DNA of 64,000 bases from CAYRJD01 sp965212125 (GTDB lineage Bacteria; Actinomycetota; Acidimicrobiia; Acidimicrobiales; Poriferisodalaceae): positions 558,001-622,000 of the forward strand of contig OZ243045.1 of the NCBI GenBank assembly GCA_965212125.1. Reading direction: 5' to 3'. Positions 9,233 through 18,433 of the stretch are shown here, piece by piece (position 1 is the first letter of the stretch; every line of letters begins with the position of its first letter). A model generated the notes under the pieces. That model saw nothing but the letters and a program-made list of their open reading frames with translations. It did no database searches and was not told the origin of the DNA. The translations under genes and the position numbers were made by a program.

Positions 9233-10339
9233 ATGCCCAGCACCATCACAATCAATCACCAAAAGCTGATCGACCTGGTCAGCGAGATATTCAGCAAGGC
9301 TGGCTGCTCCCCAGCCGAGGCCAGCCGCATCGCCGTCAGCCTGGTCGGCGCCAACCTGTCGGGCCACGACAGCCACGGCGTTATTCGTGTGTCTCGCTAC
9401 GTGGATTGGCTGGCGGCCGGCGTTCAAGTCGCCGACCAAGAGCTGGTAACCCTGGTTGACAACGGCGCTTTGGTGCTAGTCGACGGGCAGTACGGCATGG
9501 GTCAAACCGTTGGCCCGGCGGCGGTCAATCTGGGCATCGAGCGCTGCCTGGAGCTTGGCACTGCGGTGGTTGCGCTGCGCAACGCCGGGCATCTGGGTCG
9601 GGTCGGTGAGTACGCCGAGATGGCGGCCGAGCGTGGCCTGGTTTCTCTGCACTTGGTGAACGTTGCGGGCAGTCGGCTGGTGGCTCCGTTTGGGGCGCGC
9701 GAGCGGCGCATGGGAACCAATCCGCTTGCGTTCGGCATGCCGGTGGCGGATCGCCCGCCGGTCATTCATGACTTCGCAACCTCCATCGTGGCCGAAGGCA
9801 AGGCGCTGGTTGCGCTGCACGGCGGACCTGATTTGCCAGCCGATGCCTTGGTCGACGAGCAGGGCAACATCACCGCCGAGCCGTCTGCGATCTATGCGCT
9901 GGAGCCCGGCAAGGCACCCGATGTGATGGCCGGTGGGGGAGCGCTGCGGGCGATGGGCGAGCACAAGGGGTCGGGCATTTCGGTCATGTGCGAGCTGATC
10001 GCTGGCGTGCTGACCGGCAGCGGCAGCGCTGGGCCACGGCCGGTGCGGTTCAGCAACGGGATGTTGTCGGTGTATGTAGATCCGACGGTGCTTGACACGG
10101 GGCGCGGCACCGACGATGCGATCGACACGCTGGCGCAGGAATACATGGATTGGTTTTATGAGGCGGCGGCGATCGACTCGGCCAAGCCGGTGCTGTTGCC
10201 CGGCGACCCTGAGCGAAAGCGACGCATGGAGCGCGAGCGAGACGGGCTGACGATTCCGGCGGATGCCTGGCAAACGATCGCTGAGGCGGCTAGCTCGGTC
10301 GGCATAGCAGACAGCCAAATTGAACAGGCGCTCAACTAG
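9233..10339 (+). CDS. Ldh/YbiC-family NAD(P)-dependent hydroxycarboxylate dehydrogenase
   Basis: The product (368 residues) is a member of the malate/L-lactate (Ldh2) dehydrogenase family, a fold distinct from classical lactate dehydrogenases. GHDSHGVIRVSRY near residues 45-57 carries the catalytic histidine, NAGHLGRVGEYAE and GTNPLAFGMP mark the cofactor region, and GEHKGSGISVMCE matches the conserved GEHKG segment. It resembles YbiC-type enzymes that act on aromatic or aliphatic 2-hydroxy acids, but the substrate cannot be read from sequence. It is divergent from the TcuA-like gene, suggesting joint use in organic-acid breakdown. The start is ATG at 9233 and the stop is TAG. Confidence 0.85.
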   Translation: MPSTITINHQKLIDLVSEIFSKAGCSPAEASRIAVSLVGANLSGHDSHGVIRVSRYVDWLAAGVQVADQELVTLVDNGALVLVDGQYGMGQTVGPAAVNLGIERCLELGTAVVALRNAGHLGRVGEYAEMAAERGLVSLHLVNVAGSRLVAPFGARERRMGTNPLAFGMPVADRPPVIHDFATSIVAEGKALVALHGGPDLPADALVDEQGNITAEPSAIYALEPGKAPDVMAGGGALRAMGEHKGSGISVMCELIAGVLTGSGSAGPRPVRFSNGMLSVYVDPTVLDTGRGTDDAIDTLAQEYMDWFYEAAAIDSAKPVLLPGDPERKRRMERERDGLTIPADAWQTIAEAASSVGIADSQIEQALN

Positions 10340-10360
10340 CGCCGATCTCGTCGCCAGTCA

Positions 10361-10402
10361 TCCCGCCGTCTGGCGCCAGCTGTCCCGCCGTCTGGCGCCA
10401 GC
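10361..10402. repeat. 20-bp perfect direct repeat upstream of ilvE
   Basis: TCCCGCCGTCTGGCGCCAGC occurs at 10361-10380 and again at 10383-10402, separated by two bases. TGGCGCCA inside it is palindromic. It lies in the 129-bp gap between the Ldh-family gene and ilvE. Confidence 0.9.
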
Positions 10403-10468
10403 ACCACCCAAAAGACCACCCGGCTTATCGGTAGCAATCGGTAGTCTGTCGCCATTGAAGGAGCTCCC

Positions 10469-11506
10469 ATGAGCAGCAAGCCGAGCAACAACCCAGACCC
10501 CTCCACCATCCCGTTCGGCACGGTGATGTGCGGCTACATGACCACCGCACGCTACGACCAGGGCAGCTACACCTACGCAGGCACGCCCGAACCCTTCGGC
10601 GACCTATCCATCAGTCCGGCCGCCCACGCTTTGCACTACGGCAGCACCATGTTTGAGGGACTGAAGGCGCACCGCCAAGCCAATGGCGATGTTGCGATCT
10701 TCCGGCTTGATGCGCACGTCAATCGCATGCGCATCACCGCGGGTGCGCTGCGGCTACCGCCGCCTGACACCGACCTGCTCAAGCAGATGATCATTGACAC
10801 GGTGCAGGCAAACGTCTCCGAAACGCCCGACCCGCCGGGGTCGCTTTACATCCGTCCGACGCTGATCGGCACCGAACCGAATATCGGCGGGGCGGCCATA
10901 CCCAGCTCCGAGGTGCTGCTGTACATCATCAACTGCCCGGTGGGCGACTACTTCAAGGGCGGCGTTCGCCCGCTGACCTTGCAGGTTGAAACCAGCATTC
11001 CGCGCACCACGCCGCAGTTCGGCATGGTCAAGTCCGGCGCCAACTACGCCATGGCGCTGGGCCCGACCCTGGATGCCATCGCTGCCAACGAAGCGGTCGA
11101 CCAGGTGCTGTTCGCCACCGACGGAGACGTCACCGAAACCGGCGCCAGCAATTTCTTTTTGGCGGCCGACGACCGCTTGATCACACGCAATCTTGACGAG
11201 TCGTTTTTGCACGGCGTTACGCGCGATTCGGTCATCACGTTGGCGCAGGATCTGGGCTACGAAATTGAAGAGCGCGCCATCGATGTTGCCGAGCTGGCGG
11301 CGCATGCGCAGGAGGGCGAGGCGTTTTTGTCGGGCACGGCGGCGGTGCTGGCGCCGGTTGGCACCTTGCTGATTGACGGCGAGCCGCACACCTTCGGCGA
11401 CGGGCAGCCAGGCAAGAACACCTTGCGGCTGCGAGAAGAGTTGGTGAACATCGCGCTGGGCAACAGCGAAGACATTCACGGCTGGCGCACGCCGATCAAG
11501 GGTTAG
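10469..11506 (+). CDS. ilvE: Branched-chain amino acid aminotransferase
   Basis: This class IV (fold IV) aminotransferase of 345 residues converts branched-chain 2-oxo acids and glutamate to leucine, isoleucine and valine. LHYGSTMFEGLKAHR near residues 52-66 and FGMVKSGANYAMALG, whose lysine is the PLP Schiff-base residue, identify the family. ETGASNFFL is the conserved phosphate-binding segment. The start ATG is preceded by GAAGGAGCTCCC, a good ribosome-binding site that fixes the start. The stop is TAG. D-amino acid aminotransferases and aminodeoxychorismate lyases share the fold but lack this N-terminal layout. Confidence 0.93.
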   Translation: MSSKPSNNPDPSTIPFGTVMCGYMTTARYDQGSYTYAGTPEPFGDLSISPAAHALHYGSTMFEGLKAHRQANGDVAIFRLDAHVNRMRITAGALRLPPPDTDLLKQMIIDTVQANVSETPDPPGSLYIRPTLIGTEPNIGGAAIPSSEVLLYIINCPVGDYFKGGVRPLTLQVETSIPRTTPQFGMVKSGANYAMALGPTLDAIAANEAVDQVLFATDGDVTETGASNFFLAADDRLITRNLDESFLHGVTRDSVITLAQDLGYEIEERAIDVAELAAHAQEGEAFLSGTAAVLAPVGTLLIDGEPHTFGDGQPGKNTLRLREELVNIALGNSEDIHGWRTPIKG

Positions 11507-11521
11507 CGCTCGGGGCGCCTT

Positions 11522-12712
11522 ATGGATGAAAATCTTGCGGCCGAGAATCTTGCGGTTGACGATTTTGCCGAGCCGGGTCCGAACGGGCGTGGCTGGATTG
11601 ACAGCAAGGGTTTTCTTGGTCCGCTGAAGCCTGGCATCGGGCCGCGCCGAGACCCTGCGACGGACTCACCTAGCGGGCCGGAGATCGCCGATCTGCTGCC
11701 CAACATCAGTTCGGCCGACTTCAACATCACAGACTCTTTTGGTCAGCCTTTTGACCTGAACGAACGCCGAGCAGGTCAAGCGGGCGCGCTCGTGTTTTTC
11801 CGGTCGGCGGTTTGGTGACCACCGTGTCGCACGCAGTTGGTCGAACTGCAGAGGCACATGCCCGGCTTCGAGCAGGCCGGCCTGAAGCTGTTTGCGCTGA
11901 GCTATGACGAACCGGATGCGCTGCGGGCGTTCGCCGAAGAGCACGGCATCACATTTGAGCTAATCAGCGACCCCAACAGCGAGGTGATCAAGCACTTCGG
12001 CATTCTCAACACGCTCATCCCGGAAGACGACCACCCGTGGCATGGCATCCCATTTCCCGGGGCGTATGTCTTTCAGCAAGACGGCCTCGTTCGCTTCAAG
12101 TTTTTTGAAGGCCACCTGGGTATTCGTGCCGGCGGTGAGCTATTGCTGAGCGTGATGGCAGATGAGGCTTCCGATAATGCGACCCAGTCTTCGATAGAGG
12201 CTGCGAAGTACATAAAGAATCAGCCGGTTGTGTTGTGGCAGAACTATCTGGTCGACGGATTTGATTTGACGGTGAAGACCTCGGCCGCCCCGCTAGCGCC
12301 GGGATCGTCGCGCGAGATGTACGCCCGCCTTGTGCTGCCGCCGGGCAGAGACATCAGCTTGATGACGATGTCTTCCAATTTGGCGCCCATCGATGAGCCT
12401 TGGTGGAGTTCTTCCAAGCACCAGGATCAGGTGGTTGTTTGGCTGCTGGCCTCGGTGTATCACAGCGGCGATCAGACGTTGAAGAAACTCAACGGGCAAC
12501 GTGTGGTGCCTTTTGAGGGAACCATCAAATGGAAGATGGCAGACACCGATGAGGTGGTTGAAGAGTATTTTGAGTTGGAGCTGCCGGCTGGTTCAATCAA
12601 CGCCCCGCACCATGAAGACGTGAAGCCGGGGCAGATGGACGCCAGCTTCCACATGGACAAGCTGCGCACCCGCCGCGGGTTGCCCGCGCAAGGGATGTCG
12701 TCTACGGGCTAG
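11522..12712 (+). CDS. Redoxin-domain selenoprotein (in-frame UGA as selenocysteine)
   Basis: The open frame from 11522 is broken only by TGA at 11816-11818 and continues in the same frame to TAG at 12712, giving 396 residues if UGA is read as selenocysteine (residue 99). Directly around it the protein reads FFRSAVW-Sec-PPC-RTQLVELQ, the thioredoxin/AhpC-TSA active site in which Cys-x-x-Cys is usual, so Sec replaces the first cysteine. Peroxiredoxin-like sequence continues to about residue 210 (FALSYDEPDALRAFAEE, FPGAYVF). The last 180 residues form a separate domain that I do not recognise. A SECIS-like hairpin follows the UGA. A probable role is thiol-dependent peroxide or disulfide chemistry. 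If UGA were read as stop, the 98-residue product would lack the active site. Confidence 0.88.
11833..11849 (+). promoter_or_regulatory. Bacterial SECIS-like hairpin of the redoxin selenoprotein
   Basis: GCAGTT (11833-11838) pairs perfectly with AACTGC (11844-11849) around the loop GGTCG. Counting the U of UGA as 1, the loop covers 24-28. The Escherichia coli fdhF element has a GGUCU loop at nearly the same distance, and bacterial elements need a G at the start of the loop. Confidence 0.7.
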
Positions 12713-12726
12713 CGCTTGTTAGCGAA

Positions 12727-15700
12727 CTAGTCGCTGGTTACGTAGCCGAGGCGGCGGTCGCGCTCTTTGGTTGCGGCGTCTCGCTCGCTCGGATCGCCCC
12801 AGCCGCCGCCGCCTGGAAACTCCACGATCAATCGGCGATCGCCCGAAATCACGGAGCGGCCCTTTGAGTTGACGACTGTGCCGTCGTCCAGGGTGACGTT
12901 TCCTTTTGCGCCGTCTCCGCCGCCGTGTCGCCCTCTTGCGGCAAAATCCACTCGCTCATAGGTAGCGCTGATGGTGAAGTCGTCGCCCTGACGGTTTTCC
13001 AGCTCGATCACCTGACCCAGCCCGCCGCGATATTTACCGGTGCCGCCAGAGTCGGCGCGGAACTCTTTGCGCCAAAACACCAGCGGCGAGCCGATCTCAT
13101 TTACCTCTATTGGCATGTTGCGCACGCCGCTCGGGAAAGCGGTGGCCGACAATCCGTCTGCGCGCGGCCTAGCTCCCGCTCCGCCTGAGTGAAAGCTCAG
13201 CAAGATGAATCGCTCGCTGGTTTCATCGTCGGCGCCGTCGGCATCTTCGGCGCCGTCGCTTGCGCGTGAGGCGCGTGAGCGCGGCGGAATCCAACTGCCT
13301 GACGCCAACATAAACCACAGTGCGGAGGTGCCTTCGGCTGGCACTCGCTCCGGCACGACTTGTGCCAGGGCGCCAAATATTGTGTCCGGCAACATCTGGC
13401 CGATCACGTGGCGCACCGCCACCGCGGCGGGGTGCGGAGCGTTCAAAATGCTGCCCAGCGGCGCGGTCACCCGCACGACCTCTAGCGAACCGGCGTTGTT
13501 TGGCACCTCCGGCCCCACGATGCAGCGCACGCCGAAAGAGGTGTAGGCGTCGGTGTAAGCCATCGGCACGTTGATGCCCCAGTTCGACTGGCCGCTGGTG
13601 CCTTCGTAGTCAACTTCAATGCCGTCATCTTTGATGCTGAGCTTCGCCACCAGATCGATCGGCTCTTCAATGCCGTCAATGCGCATCTGCGAATCCCAAG
13701 TTCCCTCGGGCAGCTCCCGCACGGCGTTCAACATCGCTTGGCGCGACCGACTGATGATGTGCTCGCCCAGCGTGTCAAGGTCGGCCAGGTCGTATTCGTC
13801 CATCATTTCAAGCAGCCGCTTGGCGCCGGTTTCGTTACAAGCCGCCAGCGAATGCACGTCGCCGATCACCTGTATCGGGTCGCGCACGTTGGCTTCGATT
13901 ATCGAAACCACGTTTGCATCGAAGACGCCGTCGGTGGCGAACTTCATCAGCGGCAGGTACAGGCCTTCGTGAAATACCTCATTGGAGTCGGTCGTGAAGC
14001 CCAGCCCGCCGATGTCAACCACGTGGCTGGTGCAAGCGAACAGAGCGATCAGCTGGCCGTCGCGGAAGGTTGGCGTGACCACAACGATGTCAAAAAGATG
14101 CCCGGTGCCCTTCCAGGGGTCGTTGGTGATGAAGATATCGCCGGGCGACATTTCGGCCGTCGGGAACTTGTCTAAGAAGTGCAGCACCGAATAAGCCATT
14201 GAGTTGACGTGGCCGGGGGTGCCGGTAACGGACTGCGCGAGCATGCGCCCGGCCGGGTCGAACACTCCGGCCGACAGGTCGCCCGCCTCGCGTGTTGAGG
14301 TGCTGAATGCGGCCTTTATTAGCGTGCGGGCCTGCTCTTCAACTACTGAGATCAGGCGGTTCCATTGGATGCCCAAGTGGATCTCGGCCAGCGCCGCGGC
14401 GGCGCTATCAGCGGCAGCGCCGCGGTCGGCACTGTTCTGGTCGGCACTGGTGGCGGCCTTGTCTGTGGCTCTAGCGTCATGCAGGCTCATGCGTAGGTGG
14501 CCGTCGCCGATGACCGTTGCGGTGCAGCCAGCCGGCACGACTGTGGTGGTTTGATCTTCAACCACCAGCGCCGGGCCTTCAATCCAAGCACCAAGAGCCA
14601 GCGCGCTGCGATCGTGAACGTCAAACTGCGTTGCCTGGCCGGTGGCGATGTCGGTCACCTGGGCTTGGCCGGTGGGCTCGCTGGGCTGGTCGGCCTGCTG
14701 GGGTTGCGCAGACGTCTCGGCTTCAACCAGCGTTTGAACGGTCATCAGCCAGCTGAGCACCTCAACTTCTAACCCAGGTATCTCACGCGTGTACATGGCT
14801 TGGTAGGAATCGATGAAGCGCTCGTGCAGGTGCGCTCGCACGGCCGCGTCGTCTGGTGCGCGGTCGTCTGTCGCGTCGCTGCCTGCTGTGCCGTTGCTCA
14901 CCGCGTCAATGAGCACCGTCGGGTCAGCCTCAACGGTTATCTCGTGCCCCTGCCCGCGGTAACGCATCAACGCCCGCAAAATCGTTCGGGTCGGCGCATT
15001 GGGTGCGGCCGCAGCAACCACCGTGTGCGACTCGTTCGCCATCTCTTGCAGCAGGTCGCTCAGCTCGGTCGCCTTGATGTCGTTCACGCGCACGTGCCTG
15101 GTTCGCACCGACTCATGCGAAGCCGGCGCCCGCAAAAATCCGATGGCCGAACCGACCCCGGCGTTGGCTGGCACCACCACGTCGGTGATGCCAAGTTTGC
15201 GAGCGACTGCGGCTGCGTGAATCGGCGCGGCCCCGCCGAAGGCAATGAGCGTTCCGTTGGCTACGCCGAAGCCCTGCTCGGCGGTATGCGTGCGAGCGGC
15301 GTTGGCCATGTTTTCATCAACCACCTCGGTGATTCCGATGGCGGCAGCTAGCGGCTCTAAGCCCGCACCTTGCGCGATTTCTTTGTCCACCGCCGCGCTC
15401 GCAGCCGACAGGTTCAAGGTCAAATCGCCGCCCGCAAAACGACTCGGCAACAAACGACCGAGCAGCAGGTCGGCGTCGGTAACGGTGGGTTGATCGCCGC
15501 CCAGGTTGTAGGCCGCCGGCCCTGGGTCCGCGCCGGCGCTGCGTGGTCCAACCGCAATCTGACCCAGCGAATCCAGGCTGGCAATAGATGAGCCGCCCGC
15601 CCCAATCTCGACCATCTCAATAACCGGCAGCCGCAGCGGCAGGCCGCTGCCCGCCAGATAGCGATATTCACGAGCGACCTCAAACTCTCGGCTGGTGCGA

Positions 15701-16614
15701 GGGTTGCCGTTTTTGATGGCGCAAAGTTTGGCGGTGGTGCCGCCCATGTCGAAACTGAGTGCGGTGTCTATGTTTAGGTCGCGTGCCATGTCTGCCGCCA
15801 GCAGCGCTCCGCCGGCCGGGCCGCTCTCAATCAGGCGAACCGGAAAACGCAGCGCCTCGGCCAGCGTGCCAAGCCCGCCGCCGGACTGCATCAGCAAGAT
15901 CTCACAGCCCACCCCGATTTCGGCCAGCCGCTGGCTCAGGTCGGTCAGATATTGCTTCACCAGCGGCGCCACATATGCGTTGGCGCAGACCGTAGAAAAG
16001 CGCTCGTACTCACGAATCTCGGGGCAGACCTCGCTTGACAGCGTTAACGGAACGCCAGGCAGGCATTCGGCCAAGATCTCGCCGGTGCGGATCTCGTGCT
16101 GCGGGGAGTGATAGGCGTGCAGGTAGCCCACTGCAATGCTTTCGATGCCCTCGGCCGCCAAGGTGTCGGCCGCGGCGCGCACCGCATCTTCGTCAAGCGC
16201 CAACAGCTCGGTGCCGTCGGCGGCAAAGCGTTCGGGAATGCCTATCCGCAAATGCCGCGGCACCAGCGGTTCGGGGCGATGCATGTATAGGTCGTATTGC
16301 TCGAAGCGATTTTCGTGCGCCATCTCCACCGCATCACGCACGCCTTGGGTGGTCAGCAGCGCAGTGTGAGCGCCGCGGCGTTCGATCAAAGCGTTGGTCG
16401 GCAGCGTTGTGCCGTGAACGAAAACCTCGATTGCGTCGGCCGGAATGGCCGCCGACGCCAGCAGCTTGCCGATCCCATCAAGCACCGCATCGGCTGGCGC
16501 TGACGGCGTGGTTAGAACCTTGGCCGTGTGTAGTTGGCCGTCGGCCTGCAGAGCGACGTCGGTGAAGGTTCCGCCGATGTCTACCGCCAGCTTGATGTGT
16601 GCCGCCACAACCAC
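12727..16614 (-). CDS. Fused hydantoinase/5-oxoprolinase (HyuA-HyuB)
   Basis: The 1295-residue product joins an N-terminal HyuA half (about 1-690) and a C-terminal HyuB half (about 740-1295), as in eukaryote-like 5-oxoprolinase, where many bacteria have separate genes. DIGGTFTD (near residue 12), HGTTLPTNALIER and SFDMGGTTAKLC are ATPase signatures of HyuA. HyuB begins near IQWNRLISVVEEQA and contains DPWKGTGHLFDIVV and SGGTGKYRGGLGQV. It probably hydrolyses 5-oxoproline, N-methylhydantoin or a related lactam with ATP; the substrate cannot be decided. The linker between halves is Ala/Asp-rich. The likely start is GTG at 16614 or the GTG two codons later. The stop is TAG. It is divergent from the lumazine synthase. 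Confidence 0.9.
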   Translation of the reverse strand: MVVAAHIKLAVDIGGTFTDVALQADGQLHTAKVLTTPSAPADAVLDGIGKLLASAAIPADAIEVFVHGTTLPTNALIERRGAHTALLTTQGVRDAVEMAHENRFEQYDLYMHRPEPLVPRHLRIGIPERFAADGTELLALDEDAVRAAADTLAAEGIESIAVGYLHAYHSPQHEIRTGEILAECLPGVPLTLSSEVCPEIREYERFSTVCANAYVAPLVKQYLTDLSQRLAEIGVGCEILLMQSGGGLGTLAEALRFPVRLIESGPAGGALLAADMARDLNIDTALSFDMGGTTAKLCAIKNGNPRTSREFEVAREYRYLAGSGLPLRLPVIEMVEIGAGGSSIASLDSLGQIAVGPRSAGADPGPAAYNLGGDQPTVTDADLLLGRLLPSRFAGGDLTLNLSAASAAVDKEIAQGAGLEPLAAAIGITEVVDENMANAARTHTAEQGFGVANGTLIAFGGAAPIHAAAVARKLGITDVVVPANAGVGSAIGFLRAPASHESVRTRHVRVNDIKATELSDLLQEMANESHTVVAAAAPNAPTRTILRALMRYRGQGHEITVEADPTVLIDAVSNGTAGSDATDDRAPDDAAVRAHLHERFIDSYQAMYTREIPGLEVEVLSWLMTVQTLVEAETSAQPQQADQPSEPTGQAQVTDIATGQATQFDVHDRSALALGAWIEGPALVVEDQTTTVVPAGCTATVIGDGHLRMSLHDARATDKAATSADQNSADRGAAADSAAAALAEIHLGIQWNRLISVVEEQARTLIKAAFSTSTREAGDLSAGVFDPAGRMLAQSVTGTPGHVNSMAYSVLHFLDKFPTAEMSPGDIFITNDPWKGTGHLFDIVVVTPTFRDGQLIALFACTSHVVDIGGLGFTTDSNEVFHEGLYLPLMKFATDGVFDANVVSIIEANVRDPIQVIGDVHSLAACNETGAKRLLEMMDEYDLADLDTLGEHIISRSRQAMLNAVRELPEGTWDSQMRIDGIEEPIDLVAKLSIKDDGIEVDYEGTSGQSNWGINVPMAYTDAYTSFGVRCIVGPEVPNNAGSLEVVRVTAPLGSILNAPHPAAVAVRHVIGQMLPDTIFGALAQVVPERVPAEGTSALWFMLASGSWIPPRSRASRASDGAEDADGADDETSERFILLSFHSGGAGARPRADGLSATAFPSGVRNMPIEVNEIGSPLVFWRKEFRADSGGTGKYRGGLGQVIELENRQGDDFTISATYERVDFAARGRHGGGDGAKGNVTLDDGTVVNSKGRSVISGDRRLIVEFPGGGGWGDPSERDAATKERDRRLGYVTSD

Positions 16615-16686
16615 AATCCTAATGAACTTTGTTTGCGCCTAACTAGCACTTGCCACTGGCACTTGCCTGCTAGGTACGGTTAGGGA

Positions 16687-17238
16687 ATGGCCGCGCCCGA
16701 CGTCAATCCGGAGTTGATACGGAAACTGTCGGTTGAAGGGCTGACGGTAGGAATCGTCAGGGCTAGCTGGCATCCGGAGATTGTTGATCGGCTGGTTGCC
16801 GGAGCGAAGAAGTTTGTCAGCGATCAGCCGGGCGGAGATGAGGCAGATTTTCAGCCGGTGATAGTCACCGTTCCTGGCTGTTTTGAGTTGGCGCTGGCGT
16901 GCCAGACCCTGGCCGAAATGGGTGGCGTGGATGCGATGGTGGCGCTGGGGGTGCTGGTGCGTGGCGACACGATTCATTTTGATTTGGTCGCCCAGAGTGC
17001 GGCCACGGCAATACAGCAGGTACAGCTAGCCACCAAGGTGCCGATCGGGCTGGGGATGTTGGCCGTTGAAAACGAAGAGCAGGCAATGGTGCGCAGCGAC
17101 CTGGACGGCTACTACAACGCTGGCTACGACGCCATGCATGCGGCGCTGATAATGCAGAACCTCACCGCGCCGAACACCATTGAGGAAATAAAAAACCTGC
17201 TAGAGCAGATTGAGCAGGAAAAAGAGAAGGCTGGCTAA
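16687..17238 (+). CDS. ribH: 6,7-dimethyl-8-ribityllumazine synthase, divergent
   Basis: The product (183 residues) is a lumazine synthase, which makes the riboflavin precursor from a pyrimidine and a 4-carbon sugar phosphate. VPGCFELALACQTLA, ALGVLVRGDTIHFD (with the catalytic histidine) and the NAGYDAMHAALIM helix correspond to family blocks. It departs from the usual forms: GAFELP is GCFELA, and the G-x-K-x-x-N segment near the C-terminus lacks the lysine. No other riboflavin gene is near, so it may be a second or specialised copy, or the only one. Its TAA stop overlaps the TAG stop of the convergent oxidoreductase by four bases (CTAA). Confidence 0.85.
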   Translation: MAAPDVNPELIRKLSVEGLTVGIVRASWHPEIVDRLVAGAKKFVSDQPGGDEADFQPVIVTVPGCFELALACQTLAEMGGVDAMVALGVLVRGDTIHFDLVAQSAATAIQQVQLATKVPIGLGMLAVENEEQAMVRSDLDGYYNAGYDAMHAALIMQNLTAPNTIEEIKNLLEQIEQEKEKAG

Positions 17239-18263
17239 GCCGGGTCGGGACGCATTCGCACCAGCACCTTGCCCACGGCCTCACGTTCATCAAGCAGTCG
17301 GTAAGCCTCAGCGGCCTGCTCAAACGGCAATACCTGCCCCACGGGCGGTCGCACGGCACCGCTTTCAATCATCGGCAACAGCCGGTCATGTATGCGAGCG
17401 GGAATGGTTGGATCGCCCGCAACGGCCTCACCCCAAGCGGCACCGACCAGGCTCACGTTGCGCAGCAGCAGGCGATTCACCTTCACGGTCGGAATCTCGC
17501 CCGCAGCAAAGCCGACCACCACCAGCCGCCCGTAGCGCGCCAGCGCACGAATGCCGTCCAAGAATCGGTCGCCGCCCACCGGGTCGTAGGTCATGTCCAC
17601 GCCACGGCCGCCGGTCAGGCTTAGCACCTCGTCTTTCCAGCCGTCGCTGATGACGACGATTTCGTCGGCGCCCGCGTCGGCGGCGATCTTGCCTTTGGCT
17701 TCGGTTGAGACCAGCCCGATGACCGGGCCAGCGCCGATTGCCTTGGCGACCTGGATGCCCGAGGTGCCAACTCCGCCCGATGCACCCAGCACCAGCACAG
17801 ATTCGCCGGTCTTCAGTCCGCCGCGGTCAATCATGCAAAACACGGCGGTCTGATAGTTCATAACCAGTGCCGCACCTTGCTCAAAACTGAGCGCGTCCGG
17901 CAGAGCGAAAAGATGCGACGGTTTGACGGCGGCCACCTCGGCCAGACAGCCGCCCGCCCACACGCACACCCGGTCGCCCGCGCTGTAGCCGCTGTCGGCT
18001 GGCGCGCTGCGCACCATGCCGGAGGCTTCAATGCCTGGCCGGAATGGCGGGTCGGGTCGGAGCTGGTAAAGACCCTGACTCTGCAGCAGGTCGGGAAACG
18101 AAACCCCGCCGCAGACGATGTCAACTATGACCGAGGCGCCGCCCGCTGAGCCATCCGCTGAGCCACCGCCCGTGCCGTTTGATTCGTCGGCGGTGGGCTC
18201 AGGGGCGTCAACGACGGCGACGCCAGCCGGTCCGGTTAGTGCTTGGATTTCAAGTGCTCGCAT
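17235..18263 (-). CDS. NADPH:quinone oxidoreductase family (zinc-independent MDR)
   Basis: The 342-residue product is a medium-chain reductase of the quinone oxidoreductase type. The nucleotide-binding motif GASGGVGTSGIQVAK lies near residues 158-172, and the catalytic zinc ligands of alcohol dehydrogenases are absent. It probably reduces quinones or alpha,beta-unsaturated carbonyls with NADPH; the actual substrate is unknown. A Gly/Ser-rich insertion (GTGGGSADGSAGG, near residue 30) breaks the first strand region and is unusual. The ATG at 18263 lies before MRALEIQ. The stop is TAG, sharing bases with the ribH stop. Confidence 0.86.
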   Translation of the reverse strand: MRALEIQALTGPAGVAVVDAPEPTADESNGTGGGSADGSAGGASVIVDIVCGGVSFPDLLQSQGLYQLRPDPPFRPGIEASGMVRSAPADSGYSAGDRVCVWAGGCLAEVAAVKPSHLFALPDALSFEQGAALVMNYQTAVFCMIDRGGLKTGESVLVLGASGGVGTSGIQVAKAIGAGPVIGLVSTEAKGKIAADAGADEIVVISDGWKDEVLSLTGGRGVDMTYDPVGGDRFLDGIRALARYGRLVVVGFAAGEIPTVKVNRLLLRNVSLVGAAWGEAVAGDPTIPARIHDRLLPMIESGAVRPPVGQVLPFEQAAEAYRLLDEREAVGKVLVRMRPDPA

Positions 18264-18277
18264 CCGCTAACCCTGCC

Positions 18278-18326
18278 ACAACATCTGCCAGCCGCGCTAC
18301 AACATCCGCCAGCCAACATCCGCTAG
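18278..18326. repeat. Imperfect 16-bp repeats upstream of the oxidoreductase
   Basis: ACAACATCTGCCAGCC (18278-18293), ACAACATCCGCCAGCC (18299-18314) and AACATCCGCTAG (18315-18326) follow one another in the 170-bp divergent gap between the oxidoreductase and the amidohydrolase. Nothing else was recognised in this gap. Confidence 0.75.
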
Positions 18327-18433
18327 TCAGCATCAGCCCGCCGCAGGTCGGCCAAGATAAATCTGCTTATGCCCGGTGCTACTGTGAGGGCGCTGATTGC
18401 GTCTTCTAGTTGCAAGGGGGAGGGGGCAAGCCC

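Noticed and set aside
9476..10318. 280-codon minus-strand frame
   Set aside because: Antisense to the Ldh-family dehydrogenase, which has clear family motifs; the translation has no recognisable features.
10754..11479. 241-codon minus-strand frame
   Set aside because: Antisense to ilvE, whose ribosome-binding site and PLP lysine are clear.
11522..11818. Stand-alone 98-residue gene or frameshifted redoxin
   Set aside because: The downstream part is in the same frame, so no frameshift is needed; the break is a single UGA at the active site.
11817..11842. Alternative hairpin GACCA/TGGTC with inner CGTG/CACG stem after the UGA
   Set aside because: Its loop lies too close to the UGA for a bacterial SECIS; the later GCAGTT/AACTGC hairpin fits distance and loop better.
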